Positions 42,849 through 51,888 of a stretch of 64,000 nucleotides of DNA are shown here, piece by piece (within the stretch, counting starts at the first letter, position 1; each line of letters begins with the position of its first letter). Below the pieces are notes generated by a model, which made no database searches, was not told the origin of the DNA, and saw only the letters and a program-made list of their open reading frames with translations. The stretch comes from Clostridiales bacterium (GTDB lineage Bacteria > Bacillota > Clostridia > Lachnospirales > Lachnospiraceae). The position numbers were made by a program, and so were the translations under genes. Where the stretch lies: positions 40,903 through 104,902 of the forward strand of contig JAGZJZ010000024.1 in assembly GCA_018365455.1 (NCBI GenBank), in the 5' to 3' direction.

Positions 42849-43919
42849 CTAATGGTCTGCGTGGCTGTCCCGTGCTTTTATAATCTCCTGCATAATTTCG
42901 ATTAATGTTTCATTTTCTTCATGTGTTCTTACCGCAATTCGGTAATATCCATCACTCAGTCCATAGTAATTACTGCAGTCTCGTATGAGAATACCCTTTT
43001 TTTTACATTCCTCTGCCAGATTTTCAAGTCCGCGAAAAAATAGGAAATTGGCTTTTGAATCATAAACCTGAAATCCCAGTTCCTTCATTTTGATTGATAA
43101 ATACTGGCGTTCTTCCCGAATCAGTGCCTTGCTGTTTTCTACAAATCCCACCTCGCGCAGCGCTGCTGTTCCTGCCATCTGTGCCGGTATGGAAACGTTC
43201 CAGGGCTGGACGGAATCCGCCATTTTTTCTAAAAGTTCCAGATTACTGCAAAAGCCATATCCCAGGCGCAGTCCCGCCATAGCATAGAGTTTTGTAAATG
43301 CTTTTAAGATAAATAAATGATCATTTGAAGTAATTTCATTCTTCATGGTATAAACCCCGGCATCATCTAAAAAATCATTAAAGCATTCATCTACTACCAT
43401 CCAGACATTGCATGCCCTGCATTTATCCAGGATCTTATCCAGAAAATCCTTTGGGCTTACCAGACCTGTCGGGTTGTTCGGAACACATAAGAATAACAAA
43501 TCCAAATCCGGTGTGATGGCTTCCAGGTAATCCTCCTGCAGTTCAAAACCCTGCTCTTCTTTCAGGAGATAGTACACTATCTCACAGCCATTGATCCGCA
43601 GTGCCTGTTCATACTCTGCAAAACCCGGCGCTGCCAGTAATGCTTTTTTCGGTTTGATTGCCGCTGCCAGGGAAAAAATCAACTCTGCCGCACCATTGCC
43701 GCAGATGATATGCTCCTTCTGGATACCTTCCTTAAAAGATAGTGCTTCCCGCAGCTTCCCGCAGTGAATATCCGGATAATTCACCGAATTTAAAATCCCT
43801 TCGTATGCCGCCTGGATAACTGCTTTCGGCATCCCCAGGGGGTTGATATTCGCAGAATAATCCATTTTCACTTCCTGGGAATAGATGTCTCCACCGTGTT
43901 TGTGTTTTTCGATATCCAT
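42849..43919 (-). CDS. cobD: L-threonine-O-3-phosphate decarboxylase
   Basis: 356-residue PLP enzyme that makes (R)-1-amino-2-propanol phosphate, the linker added by CbiB. Fold-type I aminotransferase pattern: HGGDIYS...DYSANINPLGMP at the start, HIICGNGAAELIFSLA, CVPNNPTGLVS, VVDECFNDF, and LKAFTKLYAMAGLRLGYGF with the PLP lysine near 218. The HGG and SxNxNP features separate CobD from histidinol-phosphate aminotransferases, and the cbi context supports this. The last residues (RDSHADH) are His-rich. Confidence 0.95.
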   Translation of the reverse strand: MDIEKHKHGGDIYSQEVKMDYSANINPLGMPKAVIQAAYEGILNSVNYPDIHCGKLREALSFKEGIQKEHIICGNGAAELIFSLAAAIKPKKALLAAPGFAEYEQALRINGCEIVYYLLKEEQGFELQEDYLEAITPDLDLLFLCVPNNPTGLVSPKDFLDKILDKCRACNVWMVVDECFNDFLDDAGVYTMKNEITSNDHLFILKAFTKLYAMAGLRLGYGFCSNLELLEKMADSVQPWNVSIPAQMAGTAALREVGFVENSKALIREERQYLSIKMKELGFQVYDSKANFLFFRGLENLAEECKKKGILIRDCSNYYGLSDGYYRIAVRTHEENETLIEIMQEIIKARDSHADH

Positions 43920-43978
43920 ACCTTGTCCTCTTGGGAGCTATAGACGCTCCCCTCTTCCTGATTCTTTTCTTTATCGGA

Positions 43979-44953
43979 TTAACAAAAGAGAAATCCCCAT
44001 ACCGCAAGCTTTATCGCGGCAAATACAAACAAAGATAATATGGCAGTTGCGTAAAGCAGCACATTTGCCCGTTTAATATCTTCCGCTTCCACTGCCCGCA
44101 TGGGATCTCCAATGGTTGGCTTTTTATACAGCTTTCCAAAATAGCAGGCATCACCTGCCAGTTGTATCTGCAGCGCTCCGGCCATTACCGCCTCTGTCTG
44201 TGCAGAGTTGGGGCTTGCGTGATTATAACGGTCTCTTTTATAGATCCGGTATGCATCTTTTACGGAAAGACCTGCAAAAAAAGATGCCCCGATCATCAGA
44301 TACGCTGAAATTCTTGCCGGTATATAATTTACAACATCATCCAGCTTTGCCGCGAATCTGCCAAAGTAAAGATATTTATCATTTTTATATCCAACCATGG
44401 AATCCATGGTATTAATCGATTTATAAAAATATCCAAATACGGCACCGCCGATTGCCATAAAAAGCATGGGGGCGATAATTCCATCGGATGTATTCTCCGC
44501 TACGGTTTCTACTGCTGCCTTTGTTACACCGGTCTCGTCCAGGCTCTTGGTATCCCGTCCCACGATCATGGACACTGCATACCTGCTGCCTTCCAGATCA
44601 TGCTGCTTTAATCTGTCGTACACTTTCATACTCTCCGTTTTAAGTGATTTCGCAGCCAAAAGCTGGTAGCACATAATCGTCTGTAAAACGAATACCAGCC
44701 CGCTGCTTAGAAGACCCGCCAGATATAAGATAAGCCAGGGTACCGCTGTGGTGATGCCTGCAACGATCACAACCAGTACAACACCTGCCGCAAGCTCTCC
44801 CTTTTCCGATTTTGGAAATACACTTCGAAGTCCTCTTTCCGTAACGGAAATCAGATTCCCCACCAGCCGGATCGGATGATAGATGAAATGCGGATCTCCA
44901 ATAATCAGGTCCAGCAGAAAACCTAATATTAATGCTAATATGGATGATAACAT
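43979..44953 (-). CDS. cbiB: Adenosylcobinamide-phosphate synthase
   Basis: 324-residue integral membrane protein that joins aminopropanol phosphate to adenosylcobyric acid. LGFLLDLIIGDPHFIYHPIRLVGNLIS at the N-terminus, VETVAENTSDGIIAPMLFMAIGGAVFGYFYKSINTMDSMVGYKNDKYLYFGRFAAKLDDVVNYIPARISAYL and RYNHASPNSAQTEAVMAGALQIQLAG are family hallmarks. Overlaps the end of cbiA by 19 bases (coupled). Confidence 0.97.
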   Translation of the reverse strand: MLSSILALILGFLLDLIIGDPHFIYHPIRLVGNLISVTERGLRSVFPKSEKGELAAGVVLVVIVAGITTAVPWLILYLAGLLSSGLVFVLQTIMCYQLLAAKSLKTESMKVYDRLKQHDLEGSRYAVSMIVGRDTKSLDETGVTKAAVETVAENTSDGIIAPMLFMAIGGAVFGYFYKSINTMDSMVGYKNDKYLYFGRFAAKLDDVVNYIPARISAYLMIGASFFAGLSVKDAYRIYKRDRYNHASPNSAQTEAVMAGALQIQLAGDACYFGKLYKKPTIGDPMRAVEAEDIKRANVLLYATAILSLFVFAAIKLAVWGFLFC

Positions 44954-46338
44954 CCTTCTCTTCCTCCACTTTCACTTCGTAATTTCCTGTAGGATACACA
45001 CTGTTTCAGGAACCGGTACGGCACCTCCGGATTGGAATAGTAATAGAGATGGGGAAATCCCGCAATCAGCTGCCTGCTGCCGCAGATACATTCCCACTCT
45101 CTTTTCCCTGCAGGTTTTCTTGCCAGAAAACTGCTGCCCGTATTCGTGCTGTCAAAATAATGAAATTCATGAGCCTTAATGATCCCAATATCCATTCCCA
45201 GCAGTTGATCCTTTCTGGGTGTCAAATCGATGTATCCAAATCTTCCTAATTTTTCTGTACGATATGCCCTGCCGGAAATGACTCCAGCCATTTCGTAAGT
45301 ATTCCCCTCCATGTCTTCCATCTGTTCATGGAGATACATGTAGCCACCGCATTCTGCCATGCATGGAAGACCGGATTCCAATTTTTCCTTAATATCCTGC
45401 CTCATAATTTTATTTTGATGCAGCTCCCTGGCAAACAGCTCCGGGTAGCCTCCGTATAACAACAATCCGTCTGCACCTTCCGGAACCTTCCCATCTCTAA
45501 GGGGAGAGAAATATAACAGCTTTGCACCCATTTCTTCCAAAATGCGGAGGTTGTCCTGGTAGATAAAGCAAAACGCATCATCTGAAGCTACTGCAATCAC
45601 CGGATTGCCTTCCACCTTTTCAAACTCCGGCGGATTGCCGCTGATTAAAGGTGCCGTACCAGCCAGTTCTATCAATCCATCTATATCCAGCGTCTCTTCC
45701 AGAACTGCCGCCAAATTTGTAAGCTTCTCTTCCAGATCTTTGACTTCATCCGGCAGCACCAGCCCTAAATGCCTGCTTTCAATGAGACAATCTGTTATCT
45801 TTGGCACATAGCCGTACACGCTGACACCAATTTCTTCCTCTATGGCTGCCTTTATCCTGGGATAGAGCATTGGCGACATCTGATTCAGGATTACTCCTTT
45901 TATATGACTGTCCGATTTATACTCTACAAATCCTTTGATCTGAGCAAGCACCGATATGCTCATGCCCCGGCAGTTTACCACCATCACCGCCGGTGTATCT
46001 GTGGCGGCTGCAAGTTTATAGGTACTGGCGGTAACGGATGTCCCCCCCAGTCCGTCATAGAACCCCATGACGCCCTCCATAACGGAAATATCAGTGTCTT
46101 TGGCTGTTCTGGCAAACAAATATCTGGTCACTTCCGGATTGGTAAAAAACAAATCCAGATTGGCTGACTTTGCTTTAATGACCTTGCTGTGAAACATGGG
46201 ATCTATATAGTCGGGACCGCTTTTGAAGGAGGAAACTTCTAGTCCCCGCTCCCGCAGTGCCTGCAAAATGCCACAGGTTATTAACGTTTTTCCGCTGCCG
46301 CTTGCTCCTGCGGTGATTAAAATTCTAGGCTGATGCAT
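44935..46338 (-). CDS. cbiA: Cobyrinate a,c-diamide synthase
   Basis: 467 residues; glutamine-dependent amidation of the a and c acetate chains of cobyrinate. P-loop ILITAGASGSGKTLITCGILQALRERG near 5-30, GPDYIDPMFHS, VMEGVMGFYDGLGG, and the glutaminase triad Cys in GLPCMAECGGYMYLHEQ (about 330) with His in KAHEFHYFDST. The C-terminus extends past the usual end with a basic tail. Lies 117 bases after cbiJ::E::T. Confidence 0.97.
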   Translation of the reverse strand: MHQPRILITAGASGSGKTLITCGILQALRERGLEVSSFKSGPDYIDPMFHSKVIKAKSANLDLFFTNPEVTRYLFARTAKDTDISVMEGVMGFYDGLGGTSVTASTYKLAAATDTPAVMVVNCRGMSISVLAQIKGFVEYKSDSHIKGVILNQMSPMLYPRIKAAIEEEIGVSVYGYVPKITDCLIESRHLGLVLPDEVKDLEEKLTNLAAVLEETLDIDGLIELAGTAPLISGNPPEFEKVEGNPVIAVASDDAFCFIYQDNLRILEEMGAKLLYFSPLRDGKVPEGADGLLLYGGYPELFARELHQNKIMRQDIKEKLESGLPCMAECGGYMYLHEQMEDMEGNTYEMAGVISGRAYRTEKLGRFGYIDLTPRKDQLLGMDIGIIKAHEFHYFDSTNTGSSFLARKPAGKREWECICGSRQLIAGFPHLYYYSNPEVPYRFLKQCVSYRKLRSESGGREGCYHPY

Positions 46339-46455
46339 GCTATCTCCTTTCAGACAAGCTATTCCTGTACATGTAGTACCAGGCAGGCTGACAAACTATT
46401 CAGCACTGTCCGTCCTCTTTCTGCCCGGACGGACTACCTGAATGTGTTTCAAAAA

Positions 46456-48495
46456 TCATTCCCCTGTGCAGGAAATAATATAAACCGGGTTCTGTCCCAT
46501 CATCATATGATAATTACCTACTTCTTTTGATTTTCCCACCGACACGGCAGCAATATCCGTATCCTTCACCGGCAGTTCTTTCAGGCAGTTCAGTGCTTCC
46601 GCTACGGTTTCCAGGGCAATGGCATTAATCACAATCCGGGCTTTTGGATTTTTCCCCAGGATTAGTTCCATGATCTGCTTCAGATTTCCGGATGAACCGC
46701 CGATAAATGCATGGGTTGGTGCAGGGAGTTCTTCCAATGCTTCCGGTGCAAGCCCCTCCACTACATTCAGATTCGGGACAGCAAATTTCTTTTTGTTTTC
46801 CCCAATGAGCCGAACCGCTTCCTTTTTCTTCTCAATCGCATAGACAACGCCATTCCAGGACTGCAATGCCATCTCCACGGATACGGAACCGGTTCCTGCG
46901 CCAACGTCATAGATAACGGAATTCTCTTTCAACTGAAGCTTTGATAAAGAAATACTGCGTACTTCACTTTTTGTCATTGGCACCTTATCCCTTAAGAATG
47001 CTTCATCCCGGGTTCCATGGGTAACCACTATAGAAGCCTCCGGATTTTCGATCAATACTACCGACAGCTTTTCAAAGGTCTCTTCCGCCATGGAATCTGC
47101 CGTACCACTTAGAATACGTTCATTGGAATAGGACAGGTTTTCTCCGGTATGCACTTTGACATCCGAAAGCCCGTAACTGCACAGATCCCGGCATACCTGA
47201 TTTACACCATCCTGCTTACCGATCAGGGCAAATACCTTTTTATGGCGCTTTACCGCTGCTATCAGATTCTGCTCCCTGCCATGGAGGCTCATCAGATAAA
47301 CATCCTCCCAGGAAGTGTGCAATTTCCCACAGAAGTAAACAACGGAAGAGATTCCGGAATAGACCTTTGTATGGTAATCTCCAAACAAATCCAGCATTTT
47401 TTTTGCCCCGCTATAGAATCCGATATCACCGGACAGTAAAATTGCAATCTTTTTATATGCGGGATGTGCTTGTACAAAGTCTTTGATTTCATTTTCCCTG
47501 TAGGAAACAAAAACAGGTTTTCCAAGATTCTCCACTGTTTTTAAGATTCTGGCGGCTCCAATCAATACATCTGCTTCCTCACAGGCCGAAAATGCTTCTC
47601 TTGTCATATTTTCTTGCGTTCCCATACCAATCCCGATCAGTGATACCAGGCGTTTTTCTTTCTTCTCTTCCTGGTTTAAAGCCCCAAATCTCTGCTTTAG
47701 CATTTCTTTTATTTCTTCCATGGAAAATCCGGTATTTTCTACCGGTCTGCCAATCAGAACCACTCGTGCACCAGCACGTCTGGCTGCCGTTATTTTCTCT
47801 TCAAATCCTCCGGATTTTCCGGAATCTTTCGTAACCAGATAGGATGCATCAATCTGTTTTAACATGGCTATATTTAATTCTTCCGAAAATGGTCCCTGCA
47901 TGCAGATCAGGTTCCTGCCCTGAAATCCCAATTCTGCACAAGCTGCTGCAACATCCGGTGTAGACAGAACCCGGGCAAAAATGCGGGACTGAAAGCCTGG
48001 GATTGCAGTAAATTTTGCCAGTTCCTTGCTGCCCGTGGTAACCAGCACATTTCCCTTTGTATTTTTAAGAAATTCCACCGCTTCCTCTATGGAAGCCACA
48101 ACCGTAATATCCCGATCCACATTTAGATGACTGTTTCCTCTTAAGAGGCGTAAATATTCCGTGCCGCACCGGGTGCAGGCAAGTTGAATATTCTCGGAAA
48201 CAGCAACGGCATAGGGATGTGTGGCATCAATTACCAGGTCTATCTGTTCTTCCTTCATCAAGTCTGCCATCTGCTCCGTGGTTAAACGCCCGGTATGCAC
48301 CCTTATTCCCGGAGCGGATTCTTTTTCCACATCCGATGCGGCATCGAAGGAAATCAGCTGTCCGCCATACTCCGTTGCAACGCAGGCATGAATTTCCACA
48401 GCCTGATCCGCTGACTCCGGGCAAAGGTACCCGGTACAGTGCTGTACCAGTTCACGCCCTTCCGTTGTTCCGGCAAAAATCAGGATCTTATCCAT
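46456..48495 (-). CDS. cbiJ-cbiE-cbiT: Triple fusion CbiJ-CbiE-CbiT
   Basis: 679 residues combining three consecutive corrin-ring enzymes. About 1-275: cobalt-precorrin-6A reductase (ILIFAGTTEGRELV, IDATHPYAVAVSENIQLACTRCGTEYLRLLR, VLVTTGSKELAKF). About 282-490: CbiE C5-methyltransferase (VSLIGIGMGTQENMTREAFSACEEADVLIGAARIL, ILLSGDIGFYSGAKKML). About 495-679: CbiT C15-methyltransferase/decarboxylase (FLRDKVPMTKSEVRSISLSKLQL, VIYDVGAGTGSVSVEMAL, AFIGGSSGNLKQIMEL). CbiET pairs are common; adding CbiJ in front puts reduction and the last methylations on one chain. Overlaps cbiH by 8 bases. Confidence 0.95.
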   Translation of the reverse strand: MDKILIFAGTTEGRELVQHCTGYLCPESADQAVEIHACVATEYGGQLISFDAASDVEKESAPGIRVHTGRLTTEQMADLMKEEQIDLVIDATHPYAVAVSENIQLACTRCGTEYLRLLRGNSHLNVDRDITVVASIEEAVEFLKNTKGNVLVTTGSKELAKFTAIPGFQSRIFARVLSTPDVAAACAELGFQGRNLICMQGPFSEELNIAMLKQIDASYLVTKDSGKSGGFEEKITAARRAGARVVLIGRPVENTGFSMEEIKEMLKQRFGALNQEEKKEKRLVSLIGIGMGTQENMTREAFSACEEADVLIGAARILKTVENLGKPVFVSYRENEIKDFVQAHPAYKKIAILLSGDIGFYSGAKKMLDLFGDYHTKVYSGISSVVYFCGKLHTSWEDVYLMSLHGREQNLIAAVKRHKKVFALIGKQDGVNQVCRDLCSYGLSDVKVHTGENLSYSNERILSGTADSMAEETFEKLSVVLIENPEASIVVTHGTRDEAFLRDKVPMTKSEVRSISLSKLQLKENSVIYDVGAGTGSVSVEMALQSWNGVVYAIEKKKEAVRLIGENKKKFAVPNLNVVEGLAPEALEELPAPTHAFIGGSSGNLKQIMELILGKNPKARIVINAIALETVAEALNCLKELPVKDTDIAAVSVGKSKEVGNYHMMMGQNPVYIISCTGE

Positions 48496-49228
48496 GTCTG
48501 TATCCTCTTGGGGTAACCATCTTCCCGTCTATTTCTTTTGTCTGGGAATTACCGATAAACACAGTAGTAAACATGTCCACTTTGGTATCACGCAGTTCTT
48601 TTAAAGTCATGACCTCCATGGATTCTCCCTCTCTGCCGATATTCATTACAATACCGCAGATTGTTTCTCCGCCTTTATGCTCCATCATAAGATCACATGC
48701 TTTCTGCAGGTAATCGTGACGTTTTTTACTGGAGGGATTATACAGACAGATCACAAAATCTGCTTCCGAAGCCAAAACCAGCCTTTTTTCTATTTTTTCC
48801 CAGGGGGTTAAGAGATCACTTAAGCTGATTAATGCGAAGTCATGGATTAAGGGTGCGCCAAGTACGGCTGCTCCGCCAGTAGCTGCAGTTACTCCCGGAA
48901 TGACTTCTACTTCAATCCCGGGATACTCTGCACCAATTTCCAGCATCAGTCCCGACATACCATATACACCTGCATCCCCGCTGCAGATCATCGCAACATT
49001 TTTACCTTTTTTCGCCTCTTCAAATGCAAGGACGCAGCGATCTACTTCTTTGGTCATGGGTGTGGTCAGGAACTCTTTTCCTGCAAAATGCTCCTTTACC
49101 AGATCTACATACACCGTATAACCGATAATTGTATCACAGCCATTCAGGGCATTTGCTGCACGCATAGTCATCTGTTCATATTCTCCCGGTCCAATTCCAA
49201 CTACATATATCTTATTCAAATTCAACAC
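48488..49228 (-). CDS. cbiH: Cobalt-precorrin-3 C17-methyltransferase (ring contraction)
   Basis: 246 residues (CbiH/CobJ). SAM-dependent tetrapyrrole methylase: KIYVVGIGPGEYEQMTMRAANALNGCDTIIGYTVYVDLV, MICSGDAGVYGMSGLMLEIG, VIPGVTAATGGAAVLGAPLIHDFALISLSDLLTPWEKIEKRL, ICLYNPSSKKRHDYLQ. Methylates C17 and contracts the ring. Overlaps cbiG by 17 bases and cbiJ::E::T by 8, so all three are translationally coupled. Confidence 0.97.
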   Translation of the reverse strand: MLNLNKIYVVGIGPGEYEQMTMRAANALNGCDTIIGYTVYVDLVKEHFAGKEFLTTPMTKEVDRCVLAFEEAKKGKNVAMICSGDAGVYGMSGLMLEIGAEYPGIEVEVIPGVTAATGGAAVLGAPLIHDFALISLSDLLTPWEKIEKRLVLASEADFVICLYNPSSKKRHDYLQKACDLMMEHKGGETICGIVMNIGREGESMEVMTLKELRDTKVDMFTTVFIGNSQTKEIDGKMVTPRGYRHG

Positions 49229-50285
49229 TCCATTCTCTTAGGGCAATGGCGGTTGTAATGCCGAGGGCTTTTTCAATGCCCTTTGCCACTTTCTTTTTTT
49301 GTATTAATCTGCCTCTCAGGCTTCCAAGTACCGCACTTCTTTCGCATACATTGGATACTCCTGTAATTTCTTTTACAAATTCCGACTCCGTAAATGTTCC
49401 CTTTACTTCTGATAATTCTTCTTTGCTGTAAGTTACAAAGGGAATCTTATATTTTTCACAGAAGCTTAAGATGCCGGGTTCTTCCGCCTTCAGATCGATA
49501 CTTGCAATCTGTTCGATACCATGAATGGAGAATCCCGCCGCACTTAACGACTCCATCACTGCCTGCTCAATTTCCGCTGCATCCGTTCCCCTGCGGCAAC
49601 CGATTCCAACCGTCAGGATTTTGGGAATCAGATGGAGCGTATGCTTAAAGGGCTGGATATTAGGATAAAGCGTTACTGCCATTCCATTGGTACCTTCGAA
49701 TACCTGCTCTTTGGTTACCGGAATAATTTCTTCCGGAATCTGGTCCAGCACCGGGAAATCACTGTAAAATCCTACCGGCTTTTCGTCCAGTACATCTGCC
49801 GAAATTTCCTTTGCATACGTCATATTTTCAATATATAATCTGTTTTTCTTCGCAAACACGTCTACGGCAAACTTTCCGTTTACATCCGTAGCAGTGGTAA
49901 TAACCGGTATGGCACCTGTTAAATTGGCAAGCACCCCAGCCAGATCATTTGCGCCTCCCAGATGCCCAGATAACAGCGAGATTGCAAATATTCCTTTTTC
50001 ATCCATGACTACCACTGCCGGATCCTTTGTCTTATCACGGACAAACGGGGCAATGCTTCTGACTGCAATTCCCGACGCTCCAATAAAGCATATGGCATCA
50101 CATGCTTCGAACATCTCCCCCGTCCATTCCTGAAGGGGCTTTGTCAAAGGGATCAGCTGATGTGGTTCGGCATACTTTTTCATTGCATAAGCCTCACAGC
50201 AGTACCCCTGCACTTCCAGGGCCTCTGACAAATTGCGGCAGAGCCTGCACCCACGTTCGGTAAAACTTATCATTGCTAATTTCAT
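49212..50285 (-). CDS. cbiG: Cobalt-precorrin-5A hydrolase
   Basis: 357 residues. CbiG opens the delta-lactone of cobalt-precorrin-5A and releases acetaldehyde. N-terminal domain: FTERGCRLCRNLSEAL, AICFIGASGIAVRSIAPFVRDKTKDPAVVVMDEKGIFAISLLSGHLGGANDLA; C-terminal CobE-like domain: LTVGIGCRRGTDAAEIEQAVMESL, IASIDLKAEEPGILSFCEKYKIPFVTYS. The start at 50285 has AGGAG 5 bases upstream; the frame opens 8 codons earlier without a ribosome binding site. Confidence 0.96.
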   Translation of the reverse strand: MKLAMISFTERGCRLCRNLSEALEVQGYCCEAYAMKKYAEPHQLIPLTKPLQEWTGEMFEACDAICFIGASGIAVRSIAPFVRDKTKDPAVVVMDEKGIFAISLLSGHLGGANDLAGVLANLTGAIPVITTATDVNGKFAVDVFAKKNRLYIENMTYAKEISADVLDEKPVGFYSDFPVLDQIPEEIIPVTKEQVFEGTNGMAVTLYPNIQPFKHTLHLIPKILTVGIGCRRGTDAAEIEQAVMESLSAAGFSIHGIEQIASIDLKAEEPGILSFCEKYKIPFVTYSKEELSEVKGTFTESEFVKEITGVSNVCERSAVLGSLRGRLIQKKKVAKGIEKALGITTAIALREWSVEFE

Positions 50286-50309
50286 ATAAACTCCTATCCT
50301 GTGCCGCAA

Positions 50310-51110
50310 TTACTCTGTTGTACTAGTGCCTCCCGGCGTATTTGCTCTCCGGGCGGCACTAGCTTCCCGGAACTCTGTTGTAAATGCAGGATTGTATAAT
50401 TCTGAACGGTCATAATGGCTATGGCTGACTACATCGCCAATGATCATAAGGGCTGTTTTTGTAATCTGGTTTTCTGCCGCTGTTTTCGCAAGTGTCCCTA
50501 CTGTGCACACAAATGCTTTCTCGTCCTCCCAGGTAGCCTTGTATACGATTGCAGCCGGGGTATCCGCAGTATAGCCGCCCGCAATTAAACGTTCTGACAG
50601 CTTTTCCAGCATTCCGGTACTTAAGAATACAACCATGGTCGCTTGATGTGCTGCGAACGATGCAATTTCTTCTTTTTCCGGAACGGGAGTACGGCCTGCC
50701 ATACGGGTAATGATAACGCTTTGTGATACATTCGGCAGCGTATATTCCAGATTCAGTGCAGATGCTGCACCACTAAAGGAGCTTACACCCGGGCAGTAAT
50801 CGTACCTGATCTTTTTTTCATCCAGGACATCCATCTGTTCACGGATAGCTCCGTACAGACAGGGATCTCCCGTATGCAGCCTTACCGTAGTAAGCCCTTT
50901 TTCCTCAGTGTCAAACATAACCTCTAATACTTCTTCTAACGTCATCGTTGCACTGTTATAAACCCTGCAGTCATCCTTTTTATAATCCAGAAGCTGCGGA
51001 TTCACAAGAGAACCTGCATAAATGATAACATCTGCCTCTTCCAATAATTTTTTCCCGCGGACCGTGATTAAATCTGCCGCTCCCGAACCTGCTCCTACAA
51101 AATGTACCAT
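50310..51110 (-). CDS. cbiF: Cobalt-precorrin-4 C11-methyltransferase, with an extended C-terminus
   Basis: 266 residues (CbiF/CobM). VHFVGAGSGAADLITVRGKKLLEEADVIIYAGSLVNPQLL, LHTGDPCLYGAIREQMDVLDEKKIRYDYCPGVSSFSGAASALNLEYTLPNVSQSVIITRMAGRTPVPEKE are diagnostic. Start at 51110 (AAGGAG 7 bases before). The last 20 or so residues (from about FREASAARRANT) are partly encoded by a palindrome flanked by 10-bp direct repeats (50313-50322 and 50373-50382), which suggests a late insertion or duplication at the gene end. One base separates it from cbiL. Confidence 0.96.
   Translation of the reverse strand: MVHFVGAGSGAADLITVRGKKLLEEADVIIYAGSLVNPQLLDYKKDDCRVYNSATMTLEEVLEVMFDTEEKGLTTVRLHTGDPCLYGAIREQMDVLDEKKIRYDYCPGVSSFSGAASALNLEYTLPNVSQSVIITRMAGRTPVPEKEEIASFAAHQATMVVFLSTGMLEKLSERLIAGGYTADTPAAIVYKATWEDEKAFVCTVGTLAKTAAENQITKTALMIIGDVVSHSHYDRSELYNPAFTTEFREASAARRANTPGGTSTTE
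50313..50382. repeat. Palindrome with 10-bp direct repeats at the end of cbiF
   Basis: CTCTGTTGTA occurs at 50313-50322 and again at 50373-50382. Between them lies CTAGTGCC-T-CCCGG, 12 bases, CCGGG-C-GGCACTAG (50323-50362), then CTTCCCGGAA. The arm sequence ACTAGTGCCGCCCGG also occurs in the family B repeat near 20160. Confidence 0.65.
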
Positions 51111-51111
51111 T

Positions 51112-51795
51112 TTAATTCTCCTTTGCAATAATTAATGAGTAATATCCGGCATCTTCCGGTATTTCTTCCACGGAACGGTAGATTTTTTCGTTTTCCATAC
51201 CGCAGTTTTCAATCATAACTGCTCTTTCATTTCTCTTTTGCAGTTCTTCTTTTACCATCGCCATTTTTTTGCCTGCCTTCATCAGTACCTTTGTACCCGG
51301 AAGCTTCAGAGCATCTTCGATTTGATAAGATGCCGGAATGACATGTAAAGGCTCCGCTTTTTCCACCAGTCCAATATTTAAACGGGCAGCTACAGCGCAA
51401 AATGAGGTAATGCCGCTAACAATCTCTACTTCATATCCTCTGTCCTGAATCCTTTTATGTATATATAAATAAGTGGAATACACCGTTGGATCACCCAGTG
51501 TTAAGAAGGCGACATTTTTTCCTTCTTTTAAATATTTTTCTACCTGGTCAGCACCCTCATTGTGACTGCTTTCCAGCTTTTCATGATCCTTAGTCATTGG
51601 CATGTGTACGGCAATGATCTCTTTCTCATCCAGCTCTTTTACAGCCTGTTTTGTTATCTGATACGCAACGCTTTCTTCTTTTACTTTTCCCGGCACTGCA
51701 ATCACATCGCTTTCCTGAATAATGCGGACTGCTTTTAAGGTGAGTAATTCCGGGTCCCCAGGTCCGATTCCTAAACCAAATAATTTACCTGCCAT
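51112..51795 (-). CDS. cbiL: Cobalt-precorrin-2 C20-methyltransferase
   Basis: 227 residues (CbiL/CobI): GKLFGLGIGPGDPELLTLKAVRIIQESDVIAVPGK, VAFLTLGDPTVYSTYLYIHKRI, EIVSGITSFCAVAARLNIGLVEKAEPLHVIPASY. Methylates C20 of cobalt-factor II/precorrin-2, the first ring methylation after cobalt insertion. The ATG at 51795 fits the family start and has AAGG upstream; a GTG six codons earlier (51813) is the alternative. Confidence 0.96.
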   Translation of the reverse strand: MAGKLFGLGIGPGDPELLTLKAVRIIQESDVIAVPGKVKEESVAYQITKQAVKELDEKEIIAVHMPMTKDHEKLESSHNEGADQVEKYLKEGKNVAFLTLGDPTVYSTYLYIHKRIQDRGYEVEIVSGITSFCAVAARLNIGLVEKAEPLHVIPASYQIEDALKLPGTKVLMKAGKKMAMVKEELQKRNERAVMIENCGMENEKIYRSVEEIPEDAGYYSLIIAKEN

Positions 51796-51888
51796 TTTCT
51801 TAACCTTTGCCACTTGCTTGGAAGGAACGCTTTGCTGCCTTCCCGTAGCTTCCTTTCTGCTCTGCTTATTGATTTATCTGTTATATTC

